Origin: Clostridiales bacterium
GTDB lineage: Bacteria > Bacillota > Clostridia > Oscillospirales > Oscillospiraceae
Assembly: GCA_004555205.1 (NCBI GenBank)
Contig: SFIY01000037.1
Location: 1-7,963 of the forward strand
Reading direction: 5' to 3'
Length of the DNA: 7,963 nt
The notes below the pieces were generated by a model that did no database searches, was not told the DNA's origin, and saw only the letters and a list, made by a program, of their open reading frames with translations. This document shows, one piece after another, positions 1 through 5,349 of this stretch. Position numbers and translations under genes: made by a program. Position 1 is the stretch's first letter; every line of letters begins with the position of its first letter.

Positions 1-54
1 GGTGAGATCATGTACACATACACCGAGGAACGGAACAGGGGGCGCGGCAAATGA
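1..54 (+). CDS. 3' end of an upstream phage structural gene (partial)
   Basis: An open frame entering from the left edge ends with TGA at 52-54. The 17 visible residues finish in a polar, Arg/Lys/Glu-rich tail (TYTEERNRGRGK). Too little is present to name a family. By position, directly before small tail-tip genes, a tape measure or distal tail protein is plausible, but this is inference only. Its stop overlaps the next start as ATGA, which suggests translational coupling. Confidence 0.6.
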   Translation, partial: GEIMYTYTEERNRGRGK

Positions 55-416
55 AACTTATCGTCAACGGCGTTGATATGCTCCCTTATCTTGACGGCGG
101 CGGGTACACCGTGACCAGAGAGGACGGCGACAGCTCGGACGCTGGGCGAACGATGGATTACACCATGCACCGGGCGAGGATCGCAACGAAATTCCGCATT
201 GATGCAACGTTCAAACCACTGTACACCAAAGACGCCGAGATCGTTTTGCCAGCGCTTATGCCGGAGTACGTCGAAGTAACCTATACAAACCCGTGGTTAA
301 AGGGGACGCAAGTCACGACGATGTACAACAGCACCGGAAAGGCTACGGTCGATACATCTTTCGGTGATGGGAAAGAACGCTGGAACATTGATGCGCTCGC
401 CCTTGTGGAGAGATGA
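51..416 (+). CDS. Small conserved phage tail protein preceding Tal
   Basis: This 121-residue protein starts with ATG in an ATGA overlap with the upstream stop and ends in an ATGA overlap with the next gene. It begins MKLIVNGVDM and contains a DAGRTMD...RARIATKFRID segment, followed by alternating hydrophobic/polar stretches that suggest a beta-rich fold. It ends WNIDALALVER. The 'VNGVD...RIATK...PEYVEVTY.NP...ALVER' layout resembles the small tail proteins annotated as DUF6711-like or hypothetical between the tape measure and Tal genes of clostridial siphophages. That match is from memory. It probably sits at the distal tail tip, but the exact role is unknown. There is no signal peptide or membrane segment. 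Confidence is high that it is a gene and moderate that it is a tail-tip component. Confidence 0.8.
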   Translation: MKLIVNGVDMLPYLDGGGYTVTREDGDSSDAGRTMDYTMHRARIATKFRIDATFKPLYTKDAEIVLPALMPEYVEVTYTNPWLKGTQVTTMYNSTGKATVDTSFGDGKERWNIDALALVER

Positions 417-1153
417 GCCATGCAGAACACAAGCGCAACATAAAGCTCGTTATCGGCGACGAGTTTTATTTGATCGACGAGCACGCAGACTATATCACGT
501 TTGGCGGGACAAGGATTTATTACGATTCCGATTCCGGTGGGTACGGCGGGAACATGCTCAAAGAGATCAAGACCACACAGCATCTTTTCACGGACGACAA
601 GCCGATGGTCGGGTGCTGTGTAGCCGCGGAAATCGATGTCACGATGGTAAAGCCGACGGCGACGATCAAGAGAATGTCCTCCATCAAGCCGTTTATCCGT
701 GCGGTGAATGAAACAAAGACAAGCGAGTGGATACCGAAAGGTATCTTTTACATCGATACACGCTCCGACGGAGAGAACACGGACGAGATCGTATTCCACG
801 GATACGACGCGATGTTAAAGGCCGAGAACGATTTCCCCATGAATGGGGACATCGGCGAATGGCCCAAAACGGACATTGACGTTGTAAGCCTTATTGCTGG
901 TCATATGGGCGTGGAGGTAGACACACGCACGTTTGAAATCATGCAGCGTGGGTATCCGGTGCAGTATCCCGGCGGATACGCTATGAGGGAAATCCTTGGA
1001 TACATCGCGGCAATGTACGCGGGGAATTTCATCATGTCGGACGATGGAAAGCTCCGTCTTGTCCGGCTGAATGAGATCGGCATCGAGACACACTATCTCG
1101 TGGATACTGCCGGGTATGTCCTCACGTTCGGAGGTGACAGGATCCTTGTCTGA
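413..1153 (+). CDS. Tal / tail-spike protein, N-terminal hub part (split gene)
   Basis: These 246 residues match the start of prophage tail-endopeptidase-type (Tal) proteins, which form the hub closing the tail tube and carry the fibres. An N-terminal beta-rich segment (about 10-100) is followed by SEWIPKGIFYIDTRS, the usual 'Y-I-D' strand of these hubs. A domain with EIVFHGYDAMLKAE follows at about 125-140, then a helical stretch with YAMREILGYIAAMYAGNF (about 189-206). It ends YVLTFGGDRILV just before TGA at 1151-1153. Known relatives continue directly from an FGGDRILV-like segment into a long second half, and here that half lies in another frame from 1146. The gene is therefore split, either by a frameshift mutation, a sequencing error, or by design. 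It overlaps the upstream gene by 4 bases. No peptidase active site can be identified, so this is probably a structural hub. Confidence 0.82.
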   Translation: MSHAEHKRNIKLVIGDEFYLIDEHADYITFGGTRIYYDSDSGGYGGNMLKEIKTTQHLFTDDKPMVGCCVAAEIDVTMVKPTATIKRMSSIKPFIRAVNETKTSEWIPKGIFYIDTRSDGENTDEIVFHGYDAMLKAENDFPMNGDIGEWPKTDIDVVSLIAGHMGVEVDTRTFEIMQRGYPVQYPGGYAMREILGYIAAMYAGNFIMSDDGKLRLVRLNEIGIETHYLVDTAGYVLTFGGDRILV

Positions 1154-1160
1154 ATCGGTT
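1128..1160 (+). other. Frame junction splitting the Tal gene
   Basis: The first Tal frame reads ...CTT GTC TGA, with stop 1151-1153. The continuing Tal sequence (SESVFIGRSAKG...) is read from TCT at 1149. Joining the two needs a +1 or a -2 shift; a -2 slip after GTC would give ...ILV-SESV... seamlessly. The same result follows if an ancestral TCTC lost two bases. GGAGG lies at 1130-1134 with a TTG at 1146-1148 in the downstream frame, 11 bases away, so independent re-initiation is also possible. No -1 slippery heptamer could make this join. Confidence 0.7.
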
Positions 1161-2297
1161 TTTATCGGAAGAAGCGCAAAGGGATACACTTCAACACCGG
1201 AGCTGCCGAAATACACCAAAGTCCGCATCAACGTTGACGATGATTCCTGCTACGAGGCCGGGAGTGGCGATAATGTCTTAGAGCTTGACTGCCCGTGGGG
1301 TTCTCAACAGATGGCAAACGACATCTTAGAGAGCATTGTGGAGTTTGTCTATCGCCCGTATGACACGGAATGGGCAAAGCTCGACCCTGCGGCAGAGTTA
1401 GGTGACGGCGTTACCATCAATGGAGTTTTCTCCGGCATTTACGTCAACGAAACGAATTTCTCCACGCTGATGGCGGCGCGTATCGCCGCACCGCAGGAGA
1501 ACGCGGTTGACCATGAGTATCCATATAAATCCCCGACCGACCGGAAGACAACCCGGCAGTTTGCCGAGACGCGGGCAAGCCTTAGAGTTAATGCCGCGAG
1601 CATTCAGGCGGAGGTCACGGCCAGAGAAACGAGCGAAGCGGAAATGCGGGCGGCTTTGGAACTGCACGCGCAGGAGATCGCCGCGAGAGTGACGCAGACT
1701 GGCGGCAATTCCGCCTCTTTTGGTTGGTCGCTGACGGCGGATGGGTTTGTGTTAGAAAGCTCCGGGCAGGAAGTATTCAAGGCGACGAAATACGGTGTAG
1801 ACATCACCGGCAAGATAACGGCAACGTCCGGATTCATTGGAAGTAAGAACAAGGGTTTCACCATCACGGATAACGCCATTTATAATGCGCTTTCCTCGCT
1901 GTATGGTACGGTGAACGGCGTTTATATCGGAACAGACGGTATAGCCCTCGGCGGCGGAAAGTTCCGCGTGAACAGCTACGGCCAACTATACGCAACAGAC
2001 GGAACATTTACCGGGAATGTCTATGCTAACAGGATACAGACTGGCGGCGACGCCGGAACAATTCAAGGCAGCCAGATAGGGTCTGGAACAATCACGACGG
2101 CGAACACCAATGGATACTTAAACGGCGGCATTGCGAATGGGTATTTTGCTGGGGATGTGTTCAGCGGGGCTGCCATTGCAAGCGCCCTTAATACCAATTC
2201 GTTCGGCCTCAATTCCGACACGTTCAATTTGCGCGGAAACACGATTTACAAAATCAGCAACAGCTCTCTCGGGATCAAGTACCTTGGATATTATTAA
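1146..2297 (+). CDS. Tal / tail-spike protein, C-terminal fibre part (split gene)
   Basis: This is the second half of the Tal protein, 383 residues if read from TTG at 1146. An ATG at 1071 in this frame is unlikely as the start, because the residues it adds are the out-of-frame shadow of the hub gene. From TTG, residues 1-135 complete the hub-type region, including LELDCPWGSQQMANDIL (about 45-61) and DPAAELGDGVTINGVFSGI (about 80-98). Residues 138-185 are Ala/Glu/Arg-rich and look like a trimeric coiled coil. The remainder is a Gly/Asn/Thr-rich beta region with repeated 'NGVYIGTDGIALGGGKFRV' and 'GQLYATDGTFTGN' style strands, typical of trimeric phage fibre shafts. It ends IKYLGYY at TAA. The protein would form the tail-tip shaft and mount for fibres. 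Start choice is uncertain: native fusion to 413-1150, TTG re-initiation, or a dead fragment are all possible. Confidence 0.78.
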   Translation: MSESVFIGRSAKGYTSTPELPKYTKVRINVDDDSCYEAGSGDNVLELDCPWGSQQMANDILESIVEFVYRPYDTEWAKLDPAAELGDGVTINGVFSGIYVNETNFSTLMAARIAAPQENAVDHEYPYKSPTDRKTTRQFAETRASLRVNAASIQAEVTARETSEAEMRAALELHAQEIAARVTQTGGNSASFGWSLTADGFVLESSGQEVFKATKYGVDITGKITATSGFIGSKNKGFTITDNAIYNALSSLYGTVNGVYIGTDGIALGGGKFRVNSYGQLYATDGTFTGNVYANRIQTGGDAGTIQGSQIGSGTITTANTNGYLNGGIANGYFAGDVFSGAAIASALNTNSFGLNSDTFNLRGNTIYKISNSSLGIKYLGYY

Positions 2298-2308
2298 CGG
2301 AGGCAGCT

Positions 2309-2581
2309 ATGGACAAAATCATTTTTCTTGATGGAAGCGAATACCCGTGCGCGTTTTGTGGTCTTGCTACGGTTGGACTGTTATATGTCACGCTGACCGG
2401 CCTTTCATTCGTGGAAGCAGCGTCGATATTCGGAGACGAGAAGAAAACGGCGAAAATCCGCTATGTAGCCGCAAACGGAGATGAGACGGTATTCGAGCAT
2501 TACACGAAGTTTGAATACCTCGTCAATGAAACTGGCGGGCAACGGGCGGCGCTGCGGCAGAAGTACGCGAGCGAGGTTTAA
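2309..2581 (+). CDS. Small conserved phage protein of unknown function
   Basis: This 90-residue protein has GGAGG six bases before ATG at 2309. It begins MDKIIFLDGSEYPC and includes a mildly hydrophobic stretch, CGLATVGLLYVTLTGLSFVEAASIF (about 17-41), that reads more like buried beta/alpha core than a membrane span because polar residues interrupt it. This is followed by EKKTAKIRYVAANGDETVFEHYTKFEYLV. Similar proteins of about 90-110 residues sit right after the Tal or fibre gene in clostridial phages, with a 'FLDG...ATVG.LYV...GMSF.EA..IFGD' layout. That comparison is from memory. The role is unknown; an adaptor between Tal and the next fibre is a reasonable guess from position. It lies 11 bases after the Tal stop and 2 bases before the next gene. 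Confidence 0.75.
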   Translation: MDKIIFLDGSEYPCAFCGLATVGLLYVTLTGLSFVEAASIFGDEKKTAKIRYVAANGDETVFEHYTKFEYLVNETGGQRAALRQKYASEV

Positions 2582-2583
2582 GC

Positions 2584-2724
2584 ATGGAAGAACTGAACAA
2601 AATCAAGGAGCTTCTCGGTACTCTCCGCGTCGATGGATGGGAGAATTTCGAGAAGCTCGTTTACATTAAGCTGCTTATCGAAAAAATGATGAAGCCGGAG
2701 ACGGCGAAAGATAAGGAGGAATGA
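2584..2724 (+). CDS. Very small helical protein (46 aa), unknown function
   Basis: The frame from ATG at 2584 to TGA at 2722 encodes 46 residues. It reads MEELNKIKELLGTLRVDGWENF and continues through a second amphipathic helix (EKLVYIKLLIEKMM) to a charged Lys/Glu tail. It is almost entirely helix-forming, with no transmembrane span. The start has no ideal Shine-Dalgarno, but it lies only 2 bases after the preceding stop, within gcgaggtttaagcATG, so translation is probably coupled. Its last codons (aag gag gaa) double as the AAGGAGG ribosome binding site of the next fibre gene, which ties the two together. Such tiny proteins are common between Tal and fibre genes. Function is unknown. Confidence 0.6.
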   Translation: MEELNKIKELLGTLRVDGWENFEKLVYIKLLIEKMMKPETAKDKEE

Positions 2725-2730
2725 CTTATC
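2713..2730 (+). promoter_or_regulatory. Strong RBS (AAGGAGG) paired with an ATC start codon
   Basis: AAGGAGG at 2713-2719 is followed after 8 bases by ATC at 2728-2730. The reading frame then gives [M]ADKTVGELPRAST, the expected N-terminus of this fibre family. No ATG, GTG or TTG lies in frame between the stop at 2722-2724 and ATG 2794, which has no Shine-Dalgarno and would remove 22 conserved-looking residues. ATG at 2721 is out of frame and stops after five codons. Confidence 0.6.
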
Positions 2731-4173
2731 GCGGATAAAACAGTAGGCGAGCTTCCGAGAGCATCAACCGTAACAACGACAGACCTGTTCGTCATGGAAC
2801 AGGCAGGACAGGCAAAGTCTCTGACCGGACAGGTGCTTATCAACGACCTTGCAACGGCTCTTGACGGACACGGCGGAATTAAAAGCATAACTCTGAACGA
2901 TGATTATACCCTTACGTTCACCATGGCAGACGATACGGAGGTAACAACGACTTCGGTACGCGGCGCGACTGGTGCAAAGGGCGACAAGGGAACGGATGGT
3001 CGGGCAATCACGAGCGTTGTGAAAATCAGCACGTCCGGCCTTGTGGACACTTACAAAATCTCGTTCTCGGACAACACAAGCACCAATTTTACCGTGACCA
3101 ACGGCTCATCCATCAAGAGCATTGCAAAGACGGCAACGAGCGGCTTGACGGACACCTACACCGTAACGCTCACGGACGGAACGACCTCTACGTTCAACGT
3201 AAATAACGGCAACGGTATAGCGTCTATCACGCTGCAAAGCGGAACGCACGCGCCCGGCACGACGGATACATACAAGATCACATTCACCAATGGGGAGTTT
3301 ACCACGTTCTCTGTCTACAACGGCATGAACGGCACCGGCTCTGTCGTCACGGTAAATGGCAAAAACCCGGACGCCTCCGGCAACGTGTCGCTCACCGGCG
3401 AGGATATCAAGTTCAGCGTGTCGGACAGCGGCACGGTCGCTGCGAAGATCAACGACCGGCTGCCGGTAATCAATAACGCTGGAGCGCACAACGCAGTCTA
3501 CCGCGGAAACAATCTCGGTTCGGCAGTGACTGCTGCCCAATGGTCGGCAATTCAGGCCGGGACGTTCGATGATATGTACATCGGTGACTATTGGACTATC
3601 GGCGGTGTGACCTATCGTATCGCCGCATTTGACTACTATCTGCTGGCTGGTGACACGGATATGACCACCCACCACGTCACGCTGGTTCCTGACAGCGCTA
3701 TGTACAGTCATGCGATGAACGACTCCGAAGTAACCACTGGCGGTTATGTGGGCAGTAAGATGTACACCACTGGCCTTGCTAATGCGAAAACCACCATCAA
3801 CAATGCCTTTGGTTCTGCCCATATCCTGACGCACAGACAGTATCTTTGCAACGCTGTCAGCAACGGTAAGCCCTCTGGTGGCTCCTGGTATGACTCCACT
3901 GTGGAGTTGATGACGGAACAGAATGTGTATGGCGGCAAGGTGTTTGGTGCTGGCAATGATGGTTCCACCGTTCCTGCACTGGGCACTGTGGACAAGAGCC
4001 AGTATCCGCTTTTCGCTTTCCGTCCTGACCTGATTTCCAATCGTACCAGTTTCTGGCTGCGTGACGTGGCATCCGCTGTCAATTTTGCCCTTGTCAACAA
4101 CGGCGGCAGTGCGACCAACAACAACGCTGCTTACGTTCTTGGTGTGCGTCCAGCGTTCAGCATCAAAGCATAA
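2728..4173 (+). CDS. Tail fibre with C-type-lectin-like (DGR-target-like) receptor-binding tip
   Basis: Read from ATC at 2728 the protein has 481 residues. Residues 1-45 ([M]ADKTVGELP...LTGQVLINDLATAL) form the baseplate-attachment head usual for clostridial phage fibres. A short collagen-like stretch (GATGAKGDKGTDG, 79-91) is followed by three tandem beta modules of 33-36 residues (about 94-199), each with a DTYxxxxxD/NG core and ending in NG. The shaft-to-tip linker VVTVNGKNPDASGNVSLTG (206-224) is a common fibre motif. Residues 253-481 form a tip domain beginning HNAVYRGNNLGSAVT. It includes FDDMYIGDYWTIGGVTYRIAAFDYY, then AWYD-like SWYDSTVELM and FWLRDVASA, and ends GVRPAFSIKA. This is the layout of C-type-lectin-fold or formylglycine-enzyme-like tips in gut phage fibres, some of which are diversified by retroelements. 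It should bind host-surface receptors as a trimer. A start at ATG 2794 is the alternative. No reverse transcriptase is visible here. Confidence 0.82.
   Translation: MADKTVGELPRASTVTTTDLFVMEQAGQAKSLTGQVLINDLATALDGHGGIKSITLNDDYTLTFTMADDTEVTTTSVRGATGAKGDKGTDGRAITSVVKISTSGLVDTYKISFSDNTSTNFTVTNGSSIKSIAKTATSGLTDTYTVTLTDGTTSTFNVNNGNGIASITLQSGTHAPGTTDTYKITFTNGEFTTFSVYNGMNGTGSVVTVNGKNPDASGNVSLTGEDIKFSVSDSGTVAAKINDRLPVINNAGAHNAVYRGNNLGSAVTAAQWSAIQAGTFDDMYIGDYWTIGGVTYRIAAFDYYLLAGDTDMTTHHVTLVPDSAMYSHAMNDSEVTTGGYVGSKMYTTGLANAKTTINNAFGSAHILTHRQYLCNAVSNGKPSGGSWYDSTVELMTEQNVYGGKVFGAGNDGSTVPALGTVDKSQYPLFAFRPDLISNRTSFWLRDVASAVNFALVNNGGSATNNNAAYVLGVRPAFSIKA
3007..3324 (+). repeat. Three tandem beta-repeat modules in fibre shaft
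   Basis: Residues 94-126, 129-161 and 164-199 of the fibre align to each other. Each has an I-x-S-I/V start, an S/T-G-(x)-D-T-Y-K/T-I/V-x-F/L core, and a T-x-F-x-V-x-N-G end. A diverged partial copy precedes them at residues 51-79. The pattern fits short stacked beta-hairpin units in a trimeric fibre shaft, whose length could vary by copy number. Confidence 0.7.
4054..4155 (+). other. Candidate hypervariable (VR-like) segment of fibre tip
   Basis: This stretch encodes residues 443-476, from WLRDVASA to GVRPAF. The flanks match the conserved frame of DGR variable proteins, while the middle carries Asn at 452, 457, 458 and 464-466, five of the six encoded by AAC. AAC codons are the hallmark of template-repeat positions subject to adenine mutagenesis. 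No second copy (template repeat) and no reverse transcriptase gene lie in the window, so this is a candidate only. Confidence 0.4.
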
Positions 4174-4187
4174 AGGAGCGTGATCTG

Positions 4188-4505
4188 ATGTACAAAATCA
4201 CTCTGAATGACGGCACAATACTGGAAAATCTCGTGCTCAACGGCAACAACTTCATTGCCCAGACGGCGGTGGACGACGCCGTTTTCAAGGACAACATGGC
4301 GAGCGTCACCATCACGAATCTCGAGGACGGCACCGCCGAGCAGATCGAGGACGGTGTGCTTTTGAGCAACATCGTCTGCGAGGGCTGTTCGTGGATCGTG
4401 CTTGGACAGAAAACGCCGGAGCAGAAGGCCGAAGAGGCCAGAGACAAAGAGATCGCAGAGCTGCGCCGGGCAATGGCCGTTCTGCTGACCGGTAAGGAGG
4501 ATTGA
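4188..4505 (+). CDS. Small fibre-associated phage protein with C-terminal helix
   Basis: This 105-residue protein has AAGGAG nine bases before ATG at 4188, placed just after the fibre stop. Residues 1-72 are beta-rich: MYKITLNDGTILENLVLNGNNFIAQ, then DDAVFKDNMASVTITNLEDG and CEGCSWIVLGQ. Residues 75-105 are a charged helix (PEQKAEEARDKEIAELRRAMAVLL). Similar 'xDGT.LENL.LNGNN.I' proteins with a terminal short helix occur next to fibre genes in clostridial phages, judged from memory, and are usually unnamed. A fibre chaperone or adaptor is a position-based guess. Its last codons supply the AAGGAGG ribosome binding site for the next gene, so the two are tightly linked. It has no membrane segment or signal peptide. 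Confidence 0.75.
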   Translation: MYKITLNDGTILENLVLNGNNFIAQTAVDDAVFKDNMASVTITNLEDGTAEQIEDGVLLSNIVCEGCSWIVLGQKTPEQKAEEARDKEIAELRRAMAVLLTGKED

Positions 4506-4507
4506 CC

Positions 4508-4945
4508 ATGGATATCATGCAAGCCGCCCTTGAGATGCGGAAAGCCCTGCAAATGTTTGTCGGGACACTCGACGTGGAGACGCAGCTTGACAAGATGCTG
4601 GAAATCCCGTCCGTGTTCCCGGCCTACGAAGTTGGAAAGGCGTACAAAACCAAGGACGTCTTTAGTTACGGAACAAACGCTGTCGGTGATCCGCAGCTCT
4701 ATCAGGTGCTGCAAGACCACACCAGCGCGTCGGAATGGACGCCGGACGCGGCAGCCAGCCTTTACAAGGCGATCGGCATCACCGAGGACGGATATCCCGA
4801 ATGGGTTCAGCCGCTCGGCGCGACCGATGCTTACAATAAGGGCGATATTGTGAGCTACAATGGCAAGCTGTACCGGTCTACGATTGACGGCAACGTCTGG
4901 TCTCCGGAAGCTTACCCTGCAGGATGGGAGACGTACGAAAAATAA
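4508..4945 (+). CDS. Phage protein with two carbohydrate-binding-module-like (CBM5/12-type) repeats
   Basis: This 145-residue protein starts at ATG 4508, seven bases after AAGGAGG at 4494-4500; TTG at 4502 is too close to the site. Residues 1-33 form a helical head (MQAALEMRKALQMFVGTLDV...) that could anchor or trimerise it. Two small modules follow. Residues 40-88 read YEVGKAYKTKDVFSYG...LYQVLQDHTSASEWTPD. Residues 99-142 read WVQPLGATDAYNKGDIVSYNGKLY...GNVWSPEAYPAGW. Both follow the 'Y-x-x-G-D-x-V-x-x-x-G-x-x-Y...W-x-P' plan of CBM5/12 (ChtBD3-like) domains, with exposed Trp/Tyr residues that stack on sugars. A virion-borne cell-wall or surface-glycan-binding accessory protein is likely. 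The TAA stop is followed by an open, coding-looking stretch in the same frame to 5014, described separately. The module identity is strong and the ligand is unknown. Confidence 0.8.
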   Translation: MDIMQAALEMRKALQMFVGTLDVETQLDKMLEIPSVFPAYEVGKAYKTKDVFSYGTNAVGDPQLYQVLQDHTSASEWTPDAAASLYKAIGITEDGYPEWVQPLGATDAYNKGDIVSYNGKLYRSTIDGNVWSPEAYPAGWETYEK

Positions 4946-5014
4946 ACGGCGGAGCGCAACATCGCCAAATGCGACTCCGTAGCAAAATTCAAATCGGAAG
5001 GAGCGTGGAAATAG
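4946..5014 (+). other. In-frame open remnant after the CBM gene stop
   Basis: After TAA at 4943-4945 the same frame stays open for 22 codons (TAERNIAKCDSVAKFK and on to EGAWK) and ends with TAG at 5012-5014, which overlaps the next gene's GTG by one base. That junction is typical of coupled phage genes. It suggests that the CBM protein formerly ended here and that the present TAA is an acquired early stop, or that some readthrough occurs. The same bases also carry the next gene's AAGGAG (4998-5003). Confidence 0.4.
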
Positions 5015-5349
5015 TGCTAACGGTAGACAAGGACAACACCATCCATCTAACACGCGGCGACACGGCACGGTTTTCTCTCGGTCGTATCGTGAACACAGTT
5101 ACAAAGACGAACTACACACCCACGGCGGAGGACACCGTTACCATGACGATCAAAAAGACGACGCTGGACGCAGCCCCGTGTGTGCAGATCATCGTCCCCG
5201 GCGGTGAGGTTTTGCACATCAAGCCGGAGGACACAAAGGCGATGGCTTTCGGAAAGTATGTATACGACGTGCAGCTCACAACGGCGGACGGGGATGTATA
5301 CACCATCATTCCTCCGACGACCTTTGACCTGCTCAAGGAGGTAACGTGA
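5014..5349 (+). CDS. Small BppU-like baseplate/fibre-attachment protein
   Basis: The likely start is GTG at 5014, ten bases after AAGGAG (4998-5003), giving 111 residues beginning MLTVDKDNTIHLTRGDTARF. An ATG at 4924 would overlap the CBM gene and add unrelated Arg-rich shadow sequence, and GTG 5005 sits too close to the ribosome binding site. The 'xxL-T-R-G-D-T-A-R-F' opening and the later KYVYDVQLTTADGDVYTIIPPTTFDLLKEVT give a compact beta-sandwich pattern. This matches the N-terminal domain seen in lactococcal-phage BppU and in many clostridial phage baseplate proteins, where it plugs a receptor-binding fibre into the baseplate. Here the domain stands alone, directly before the collagen-like fibre gene, so it may adapt that fibre to the tail tip. 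The stop overlaps the next ATG by one base (TGATG). Confidence 0.72.
   Translation: MLTVDKDNTIHLTRGDTARFSLGRIVNTVTKTNYTPTAEDTVTMTIKKTTLDAAPCVQIIVPGGEVLHIKPEDTKAMAFGKYVYDVQLTTADGDVYTIIPPTTFDLLKEVT

Noticed and set aside
1071..1148. ATG 1071 as the true start of the second Tal frame
   Set aside because: The first 25 or so residues from it are the shadow of the hub coding frame, no ribosome binding site precedes it, and they do not resemble Tal sequence.
1140..1165. Programmed -1 frameshift joining the two Tal halves
   Set aside because: Passing from the first to the second frame needs +1 or -2, not -1. The only run of T's lies after the stop codon and cannot be used before it.
3106..3834. Long minus-strand open frame (242 codons) opposite the fibre gene
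   Set aside because: Arg/Val-rich, low-complexity translation with no recognisable domain and no ribosome binding site. It is the antisense shadow of a clearly coding plus-strand gene.
4924..5013. ATG 4924 as the start of the BppU-like gene
   Set aside because: It overlaps the CBM gene, adds an Arg-rich extension unlike the family and has no suitable ribosome binding site, whereas GTG 5014 has AAGGAG at workable spacing.
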